Shown here: one piece after another, positions 58,079-64,000 of the stretch
How positions within the stretch are numbered: position 1 is the first letter of the stretch
Layout of the letters: the number at the start of each line of letters is the position of its first letter
Assembly (NCBI GenBank): GCA_050943575.1
Contig: JBMNPL010000001.1
Location: 69,962-133,961 of the forward strand
Source: WRCA01 sp050943575
Lineage (GTDB): Bacteria; Pseudomonadota; Alphaproteobacteria; Rs-D84
Length of the DNA stretch: 64,000 nt
Direction of reading: 5' to 3'
The notes under the pieces: model-generated
What the model was told of the DNA's origin: nothing
Databases searched by the model: none
Seen by the model: only the letters and a program-made list of their open reading frames with translations
Made by a program: the position numbers and the translations under genes

Positions 58079-58807
58079 ATGAGAAAATTTTTTTATTTTT
58101 TAATAATAGTTTTATTTTCTGTTGAAGTGTATGCATCGGATGGTTCAGATCTTATGATTTATGACGATGTTTCTGTTTATTATCAATCAGGATCTTTGGC
58201 AGAAACAGATAAATTATTGCTTGAACCAAATAATATAACTGAAAATTTATGGGCTAATGTAAAACAATCTAGAATTTTGGAATCTCGTTGTCCTTTTCAA
58301 TCATCTTGGGAATGTAATATTTGGAAGAAAAAACCCACAGTAATAGAAACAATGGTATTGCCAGCACGTCATATAAAAAAAGATCGTAATTATCATAACG
58401 CATTAATAAAAAGATATGAAACATTAATGCAGGTTACAAATATTTGTTGTGTTTCTGGGATGGAATATAGATTAAAAAAAGCAGGCGCAGATCAAAATTT
58501 GATTTATAAGTTTATGACAGATGATGCAAATTTTTATGGATTTGGCGATCGTTGTTTAATGATGTCAGATAAGAGTTTAGAAGAAAGACATCCAAAAAGT
58601 GCCACTGTTCAAATGGTGGCAGAAGTAAGGGATACTTGTTTATGTCAACGGCGTGATTATTTTGATGCTTTGCTTGCACCATTTGATGATTTTCCAGATG
58701 AAAAATATGAATATTCTTATTATGATGGATTAAAACGTGAAGTACAAGTTTCAATAAGCGATGATGTGAAATTTATAAAAGAACAATTAGTTCGTTGTCC
58801 TGAATAA
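58079..58807 (+). CDS. Exported Cys-containing hypothetical protein
   Basis: 242-aa protein with a signal peptide (FFYFLIIVLFSVEVYA). About nine Cys follow, including CPFQSSWEC, NICCVSG and DTCLCQRRDYFD. Many acidic and aromatic residues lie near the C-terminus (FDDFPDEKYEYSYYDG). No family recognised; likely periplasmic or surface disulfide-bonded. It interrupts the usual ompH-lpxD order. The -10 box ends 7 bases before the ATG and no Shine-Dalgarno is present. Confidence 0.65.
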   Translation: MRKFFYFLIIVLFSVEVYASDGSDLMIYDDVSVYYQSGSLAETDKLLLEPNNITENLWANVKQSRILESRCPFQSSWECNIWKKKPTVIETMVLPARHIKKDRNYHNALIKRYETLMQVTNICCVSGMEYRLKKAGADQNLIYKFMTDDANFYGFGDRCLMMSDKSLEERHPKSATVQMVAEVRDTCLCQRRDYFDALLAPFDDFPDEKYEYSYYDGLKREVQVSISDDVKFIKEQLVRCPE

Positions 58808-58826
58808 TATTATGATTTTCTAATAC

Positions 58827-58855
58827 TTGCACTTGGATTTTCAGTATGCTATTAT
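58827..58855 (+). promoter_or_regulatory. Promoter of lpxD, probably leaderless
   Basis: TTGCAC (58827-58832), 17-bp spacer, TATTAT (58850-58855) preceded by TGC (extended -10), then 7 bases to ATG 58863. Confidence 0.6.
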
Positions 58856-58862
58856 CTAGAAC

Positions 58863-59912
58863 ATGAAAAAAATAATTAAATTCTTATTTGGTCCTCGTGC
58901 TGCAAAAACAACTGCGGGTGAACTTGCGAAAAAACTGGGATTGCAATTACAAGGGGATGCAAATACTGTTATTAGTGGTGTTGCACCGATTGCAGATGCC
59001 AAATCTGGTGATTTAGCTTTTTATTCAACAGAACGTAATTCTGCAGCATTTAAAATTTTACCAATAGAAACTCTTAAAAATGCCAAGGCTTCGGTACTTT
59101 TAGTTCAGCCTGAAAATGTAAAATTTGCGCCAAAAAATACTACTCTTTTGATAACAGATAGTCCGCGTGGAAATATTGTTAAAATAATCAGTGAAATATA
59201 TAAAGAAAAACCCAGAACTGGAATTCATTGGGCTGCTAATATTGAACGTGGTGTGTTTTTTAGAAAACGTCGCAATGTTTATGTTGGACAATTTGTAACT
59301 ATAGAAAAAGGTGCAGTAATAGAGCAGGGTGTAAAAATTTATCCAAATGCGTTTATTGGTCGTGGTGTAGTATTGGGCGCGGGAACAGTTGTTTATGCAG
59401 GGGCTCATATTGAAAACGCGACAATTGGTGCAGATTGTGTAATACATAGTGGCGCAGTTATTGGTAAAGATGGTTTTGGATACACGCGTCAAGATGGAAA
59501 AAATATCTTTATCCCACATGTTGGTCGTGTTGTTTTGGGAAACCGTGTTTCTATCGGTGCTAATTCTTGTATTGATCGTGGTATGATGACAGATACCATA
59601 ATTGGAGAAGGAACTAAAATTGATAATCTGGTTCAAGTTGCGCATGGGGTTATTGTTGGTAAAGAATGCTTTTTAGCAGCAGGGACTGGTATAGCGGGCG
59701 GTGTTGTTATGGGCGATAGAGTTATGGTTGGTGGACATGTTGGAATTGCCAATGGGGTTAAAATTGGTGATGCTGCTGAAATAGGGGCACAAAGCGGAGT
59801 TTTTCGTGATATTCCGGCTGGTGAACGCCATATGGGATATCCAGCCGTTCCTGGTATGGAGTTTATGCGTGCTCATGCATGGGTTAATAAAAATATGAGG
59901 AATAAAAAATGA
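58863..59912 (+). CDS. lpxD: UDP-3-O-acylglucosamine N-acyltransferase
   Basis: 349-aa left-handed beta-helix acyltransferase, third step of lipid A synthesis. N-terminal uridine-binding domain (about 1-105; GVAPIADAKSGDLAFYS, LLITDSPRGNIVKI). Hexapeptide repeats run from about 125 to 320, including IHSGAVIGKDGFGYTRQDG and HVGIANGVKIGDAAEIGAQSG. Its presence means the cell makes lipid A. It overlaps fabZ by 4 bp; lpxA and lpxB, which usually follow, are not here. Confidence 0.95.
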   Translation: MKKIIKFLFGPRAAKTTAGELAKKLGLQLQGDANTVISGVAPIADAKSGDLAFYSTERNSAAFKILPIETLKNAKASVLLVQPENVKFAPKNTTLLITDSPRGNIVKIISEIYKEKPRTGIHWAANIERGVFFRKRRNVYVGQFVTIEKGAVIEQGVKIYPNAFIGRGVVLGAGTVVYAGAHIENATIGADCVIHSGAVIGKDGFGYTRQDGKNIFIPHVGRVVLGNRVSIGANSCIDRGMMTDTIIGEGTKIDNLVQVAHGVIVGKECFLAAGTGIAGGVVMGDRVMVGGHVGIANGVKIGDAAEIGAQSGVFRDIPAGERHMGYPAVPGMEFMRAHAWVNKNMRNKK

Positions 59913-60334
59913 TAGATATAAAAGGTATAGAAGCAGTAATTCCACATCGTGGTGATATGAGGATGGTTGATGAAATACGCGAATACACTGAAACTAGTGG
60001 TGTTGGAATAAAGTATGTTCGTCCTGATGAATTTTGGTGCGCTGGGCATTTCCCTGGAAATCCGATTATGCCTGGTGTTTTACAAATAGAGGCATTAGCG
60101 CAAACTGCTTGTTTTATTGTTTTTAAACAATTGGGGACAACTGGTAAAGATACATTGGGTTATTTTACCACAATGGAAAGGATTAAATTCTCACACATGG
60201 TAAAACCGGGTGATACACTTGAATTACATGTTGAAGTTATAGCCAAGAAAATGACTATGTATAAATTTCGCGGTATTGCGTTAGTTGGTGGTAAAAAAGT
60301 ATCCGAGGCGACATTTACTGCAATTATGAATTAA
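59909..60334 (+). CDS. fabZ: 3-hydroxyacyl-ACP dehydratase FabZ
   Basis: 141-aa hot-dog dehydratase of fatty acid elongation, supplying acyl chains for membranes and lipid A. Catalytic H47 in GHFPGNPIMPG and E61 in QIEALAQTA, with the usual 14-residue spacing. Family length. Coupled to lpxD by ATGA overlap; a strong terminator follows. Confidence 0.95.
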   Translation: MIDIKGIEAVIPHRGDMRMVDEIREYTETSGVGIKYVRPDEFWCAGHFPGNPIMPGVLQIEALAQTACFIVFKQLGTTGKDTLGYFTTMERIKFSHMVKPGDTLELHVEVIAKKMTMYKFRGIALVGGKKVSEATFTAIMN

Positions 60335-60359
60335 AAAACCGCCAATTTGGCGGTTTTTT
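60333..60359. terminator. Bidirectional terminator
   Basis: aaaaaaccgcca / tggcggtttttt, 12-bp arms with a 3-base loop, T runs on both strands. It separates fabZ from the convergent coiled-coil gene. Confidence 0.88.
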
Positions 60360-60370
60360 GTATATATAAA

Positions 60371-61507
60371 TTATTTTTCTTTTATATTTTGTTTAGCAAA
60401 TATTTGTTTCATATTTTTAACCCCACTACTAAAAATTCCCCCTTGAAGTTTTTCATTAGCTCTTTTAACCGCTTCAATAAATTCTTCTTTGGTTTGTAAT
60501 GAAGTATTTGCGAAGTTTAATTGTTCTTGTAATTTTTGATTTTCTGTTTCTAAATTTTGACTTTTTGTTTCTAAATTTTGATTTTTTAGTTCTAACTCTT
60601 GTATCATTTCTTTTAAATTGTCATTTTTTTGTTTAAAATTATTTATAGTTTCTTGTTGGCTTAAAATTTGTCCATCTGCTATTGCTTTTGCCAATATTAA
60701 ATTACTAATAGATTTATTATGATTATTAGATTTATTATGTATATTTAAAAACAAGTTAATATTGTTTTTAATTTCATCATTATATTTTGCATATGGAAAA
60801 TAATTTACCAAATTTTCAAAACTCAGATGTGCTTGTACCGATGCATCTTTCATTTTTTTAATATCTGGGTTTTGTTTCGACGATTCTTCTGCAAAAATTT
60901 TCATGGCTCTATTAAAAATTTCATGATTTAAATCTATTATTTTATTTTTAATAATTACTTCTTGTGATGGATTTAGTTTTTTTTCTCTAATTTGTCGTTG
61001 TAAATAATATCTGTAACTATTCATAACTGATAGTTCTGCAAATTTATGTTCGGCGCTTTGAACAAGTACGGTTTCAAAAATAGGAATATACTTTTCAGGC
61101 ATAGGTTTTCCGCCATTGTAAAGAAATTTGCTACAAAAAATATTATAAAATTTATATAATACATCTTTGTGAAATTTTTCATCATTTTTGGCTAATTCTT
61201 GTATTTTGTTTAAAGCAACTTTAAGTTCAAATTCACGATTTTCTGGTTGTAAGAAAATTATCGCTGCTGATTTAATATTTGCAAGGAATTCTTTTGCTGT
61301 TTCATCATTTGCTTTTTTAGCTTTGGCGATATCATCAGCAAATATATTTATATTATCAATATTTAATTGCTGATTATAATCAAATCTAATATTTTCAGTT
61401 TTTGGAGTTGCAAGATTATATAAAGCCGCGGCTAAATGCGCGCCTTCCTCATTGGTTTTTAGAGTTATAAAATGTTTTGCAATATCTGCAAAAGTTGGAT
61501 ATGACAT
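60371..61507 (-). CDS. Coiled-coil hypothetical protein
   Basis: 378-aa soluble protein without signal peptide. The first 260 residues are helical (HFITLKTNEEGAHLAAALYNLATPK; SYRYYLQRQIREKKL). From about 285 to 355 there is a strong coiled coil with near-identical seven-residue units NLETKSQ and NLETENQ. The C-terminus ends FAKQNIKEK. The start is supported by GAGG 8-9 bases upstream. No known family. It may be a structural or scaffold protein; it stands alone. Confidence 0.65.
   Translation of the reverse strand: MSYPTFADIAKHFITLKTNEEGAHLAAALYNLATPKTENIRFDYNQQLNIDNINIFADDIAKAKKANDETAKEFLANIKSAAIIFLQPENREFELKVALNKIQELAKNDEKFHKDVLYKFYNIFCSKFLYNGGKPMPEKYIPIFETVLVQSAEHKFAELSVMNSYRYYLQRQIREKKLNPSQEVIIKNKIIDLNHEIFNRAMKIFAEESSKQNPDIKKMKDASVQAHLSFENLVNYFPYAKYNDEIKNNINLFLNIHNKSNNHNKSISNLILAKAIADGQILSQQETINNFKQKNDNLKEMIQELELKNQNLETKSQNLETENQKLQEQLNFANTSLQTKEEFIEAVKRANEKLQGGIFSSGVKNMKQIFAKQNIKEK
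60541..60600 (-). repeat. 21-bp tandem repeat encoding heptads
   Basis: Two near-identical 21-bp units (gtttctaaattttgacttttt and a one-base variant) plus a partial third, encoding the NLETKSQ/NLETENQ heptads of the coiled coil. Confidence 0.7.
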
Positions 61508-61706
61508 AGTTTAATACCTCTTTGTTTTAATTAATGCTTTAAATTCTATTAAATAATATTTATTTTGTCAAATGTTTTATATATTTAGTGTTTTTGTTTT
61601 AATTTTGTTTAAAAAAAACATACAGGTATTTAGTTTTTAATTATTAGTAAATAAAAGAATAAAAATTTATCAAGAATTGTAGATTAAATGTTTTGCTAGT
61701 TGTGAA
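61508..61706. other. Intergenic region without visible gene
   Basis: About 200 bp, extremely AT-rich, upstream of the coiled-coil gene and downstream of the next minus-strand gene. Apart from the GAGG site of the coiled-coil gene I see nothing specific. Confidence 0.4.
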
Positions 61707-62399
61707 TTATTCATCTTGGTTTTTATTGTTTTTTATACTTTTATCGTGCTTATCAAGTTTAATCCCTATTGTTGCATTGAAACTATTTAAACATTTTGCT
61801 AGTTCGTTTTTATTTATTTGACCCGCGTTTTTGCATGCGCTTTCTATCAAAGTATCATAACCTGTTTTATCGTAAAGTTGATACGCATCAAGTTCATTAA
61901 CTAATTGTTTGCGAATGTTTGGCATATTTGATTCATTTCTCATTAAACTAATATTTCTTTGTATACATTTCAGTGTTTCTTTAATTGCGCCACTTTGTGT
62001 TAAACAATTTTGAGCCCCTGCAATAAATATTGCACTATCTTTGGATTTACCACTTCCAGAAGATTGTTCTTCTTTGGATGTCATACCTGCTGCTTCCATT
62101 TTTGCGGTTAATATTGCTTTTTCTAATTGAGTTTTTAATCTTTTTATAGTCATTTCCAAAATAGCATAGTTTTGGTACATTTGTTGAGTAATAATTGTAG
62201 ATTTTAATGCAACAACATCATTTACCACGCTCATATTAGGTTTATTGTGTGACCATCCAGCATTATATGCATGTGTGCTGCAAAGCGCATACATTGGGTT
62301 TATATAATTGTTAAAATCACATTCTTTATCTGCATGTGCAAACATCGGCATCAAAAGTGCAAATATAAAAATAGAAAAGATTAAAGTTATTTTTTTCAT
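61707..62399 (-). CDS. Exported hypothetical protein with Cys residues
   Basis: 230-aa protein with a clear signal peptide ending FAHADK (about residue 23). Mature part has six Cys (CDFNNYINPMYALC, NCLTQ, KCIQRN, ACKNA, KCLNSF), helical segments (YAILEMTIKRLKTQLEKAIL), a Ser/Gly linker, and a charged C-terminus. No family recognised. Its start lies 2 bp after the stop of the upstream Cys-rich gene on the same strand, so they form an operon and may act together. Confidence 0.65.
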   Translation of the reverse strand: MKKITLIFSIFIFALLMPMFAHADKECDFNNYINPMYALCSTHAYNAGWSHNKPNMSVVNDVVALKSTIITQQMYQNYAILEMTIKRLKTQLEKAILTAKMEAAGMTSKEEQSSGSGKSKDSAIFIAGAQNCLTQSGAIKETLKCIQRNISLMRNESNMPNIRKQLVNELDAYQLYDKTGYDTLIESACKNAGQINKNELAKCLNSFNATIGIKLDKHDKSIKNNKNQDE

Positions 62400-62401
62400 T
62401 T

Positions 62402-64000
62402 TTAACTATGGGGCTGGTACATAACACACTCACCAGTGTCAAAATCATAATTTGATGGTGTTGATAGATTAGTACATGTGTGATTATTATTATTCCATTG
62501 CCCACCACATTTCTTACATTCCTGTTCCCAATATGTAAAGTTTTTTTTGCAACCGTTTATACTATCTTCCCCAGTGGCATAGTCTTTACATTTTACGCGC
62601 CCGTCAATATCGCTTACATAGGCTTCTATATTTTGCGGGGCTTGACAAGTTCCATTCGCAATTTGGGAAATATTGTTGTATGCGGATGCGGCAGCTTTCC
62701 ATGTCCCTTTTAATGAACCTTGACCGCATGCGAATGCTCGTGCTAAACCCTTTTGTATATCCGCTTGGCAATAATCTGATGCATTTGAAGTAATTTTTGA
62801 TACTCCTTTTATTTCTGTACCATCAATCCAGTATAAAGTTGCACCAGAGCAAGTACATGTATTATTATTAATATTAGGATTTGTGCACCATTTAAGTGGT
62901 ATTTCAATTTCGGTCATTTCAGCTGGAAGGCGTTTAATATTATCTACACAGATTTCTTTGGGTAAGTTTTTACGTGCCGCGATGCGTTCAAGTTTTTCAA
63001 ACATTGTATCATCTATGGCGCAATAGGCAATTGGTGCCACTACATCAGCACCGGTATCTGTTGTACGTGGATCATATCGTAAATTACTCGGCGCGTCTTG
63101 ATCTAATAACATTTGCAAGGTATCAATATCTATTGCACCAGCGGCTTTCTTTGTTTTACGTGCAAGTATGGATCCATCCAAAATAGATGACATACATCCG
63201 ATACGTTGTGTCCCGCTTGTTCCGTTTTCAGCATTTAACATTGCTTCTTGGACGGGTTCATCACCATCCAATGGTCCCAATGGCATGCATCCCCCAGCAT
63301 TATATGGAATCATATCACCAATTTTACATTTTTTACCTTCAATAACAAATTTATTTACATCAGTGCCAGCCTTAGAAAGGTTTGTAGTTGTATCACAGTT
63401 TGATGCATCATAAACAAAGGCTTGGGATTTTATACAACCAGTATATGTGTCACTACTTTTTGTGTTTTCATCATCCACACATTGACATACATATCTGCCC
63501 CAGCGATTACATCCGCCTGAAAGCAACATGTAAATATCATTTATATCCACACCCAATGATTGTGCCAAGATTACAGCATCATAAATTTCGTCCAAAACAC
63601 TTTCATACGGATCAAAAAATTTCTGCGCTTTGGCCTTAAATGTTTTTACTCGTTTTGGTCCTGCACAGTTATTTCCACGTGAATCACATTTTGCATAATC
63701 AAAAGTATCTTGCATTATGTTTTTTAATGATTTCATATTAATTTCAGCGTTTTCTATACTTGTTAATATTTGACCACCAATTTGTTCGCGTGCCAAAACA
63801 TCAGTTGATACGCCGGCTTCTGCGGCATCTGCGATAACAGCATCAGTTGTTGTGGCAGCCGCAACTGCCGCGGCGGCTTGTTGTGCTGCCAATTGTTTTT
63901 GTTCTTCTAGTGCTTGTTGAACAGCGGCGACAGATTGGGCAGATTGTTCTTGCATCTGTTGTTGCATTTGCTGCATCTGTTGTTGCATTTGTTCCATTTG
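62402..64000 (-). CDS. Cys-rich protein with Gln/Met-rich N-terminus (5' end outside window)
   Basis: At least 532 codons; the frame is open through the window edge, so the ATG at 63997 need not be the start. The visible N-terminus is a MQQQMQ repeat followed by an Ala-rich helix (about residues 1-60), probably a coiled coil. The remaining 450 residues carry more than twenty Cys, for example CNRWGRYVCQCVDDENT, CAIDD and CTNPNINNNTCTCSG. WEQECKKCGGQWNNNNHTC lies near the C-terminus. The Cys content suggests an exported, disulfide-bonded protein, with its signal peptide beyond the window. Different from the 50-54 kb paralogues in sequence, similar in style. Confidence 0.65.
   Translation of the reverse strand, partial: QMEQMQQQMQQMQQQMQEQSAQSVAAVQQALEEQKQLAAQQAAAAVAAATTTDAVIADAAEAGVSTDVLAREQIGGQILTSIENAEINMKSLKNIMQDTFDYAKCDSRGNNCAGPKRVKTFKAKAQKFFDPYESVLDEIYDAVILAQSLGVDINDIYMLLSGGCNRWGRYVCQCVDDENTKSSDTYTGCIKSQAFVYDASNCDTTTNLSKAGTDVNKFVIEGKKCKIGDMIPYNAGGCMPLGPLDGDEPVQEAMLNAENGTSGTQRIGCMSSILDGSILARKTKKAAGAIDIDTLQMLLDQDAPSNLRYDPRTTDTGADVVAPIAYCAIDDTMFEKLERIAARKNLPKEICVDNIKRLPAEMTEIEIPLKWCTNPNINNNTCTCSGATLYWIDGTEIKGVSKITSNASDYCQADIQKGLARAFACGQGSLKGTWKAAASAYNNISQIANGTCQAPQNIEAYVSDIDGRVKCKDYATGEDSINGCKKNFTYWEQECKKCGGQWNNNNHTCTNLSTPSNYDFDTGECVMYQPHS

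Noticed and set aside
59100..59645. 181-codon antisense frame over lpxD
   Set aside because: Asn/Thr/Ile-rich mirror of the lpxD hexapeptide repeats.

Overview
The window is AT-rich DNA from a Gram-negative alphaproteobacterium, probably host-associated with a reduced genome. The 16S rRNA has alphaproteobacterial character. Other lineage pointers are a GapR/DUF2312 protein, a def-fmt-truA cluster, an OmpH-lpxD-fabZ remnant and a row of VirB6/TrbL-like proteins. 16S, ITS, 23S and 5S are linked in one operon, unlike the split rRNA genes of Rickettsiales. A deep gut or symbiont-type alphaproteobacterial lineage (RF32/Holosporales-like) is my inference; no database search was possible.

Layout. 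1-9.7 kb: the 3' part of gyrA, then an accessory patch holding a NUDIX hydrolase, a decayed restriction-modification locus (a duplicated methyltransferase N-terminus and a DpnI-like C-terminal winged helix), a MerR regulator, a truncated SGNH hydrolase, an orphan Leu/Ile/Val-type binding lipoprotein, a DUF3419-like protein, tRNA-Glu, an acetyltransferase, tRNA-Gln, a degenerate inositol-monophosphatase-family protein and rpmE. 9.7-16.4 kb: five VirB6/TrbL-like polytopic proteins, one divergent from the other four. 16.4-19.7 kb: mraY-ftsW-murG with murD absent. 19.8-25.8 kb: a MarR-regulated RND efflux operon (tolC, a very small adaptor, the pump) and a HAD phosphatase. 26-32 kb: rmuC, def-fmt-truA, comEC, an RNHCP zinc protein apparently starting at CTG, and gapR. 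32-43.6 kb: pyk, a DacA-type carboxypeptidase with SPOR domain, recR, rsmA, a KefB-type antiporter, lspA, yidC, rsmE, the VirD4 coupling protein and an RluB-type pseudouridine synthase. 43.6-50.2 kb: an outer-membrane protein and the complete rRNA operon with tRNA-Ile only. 50.2-64 kb: two large Cys-rich exported paralogues, dnaX, a pilin-like protein, an OmpA-like lipoprotein, membrane-anchored OmpH, lpxD-fabZ, a coiled-coil protein and two more exported Cys-containing proteins, the last cut by the window end.

How it fits together. Housekeeping genes (cell wall, lipid A, membrane protein insertion, translation, replication) are interleaved with an envelope and secretion programme: multiple VirB6-like channel proteins, a VirD4 coupling ATPase, an RND pump and several Cys-rich exported proteins of unknown function.

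The most unusual general signal is a recurring extended -10 promoter (TG-N-TATAAT or close variant) placed only 7-8 bases before a start codon. This predicts leaderless transcripts for several envelope and secretion genes, including both sides of the VirB6-like divergent promoter. The 16S gene keeps a normal anti-Shine-Dalgarno tail, and other genes have clear Shine-Dalgarno sites, so both initiation modes seem to coexist.
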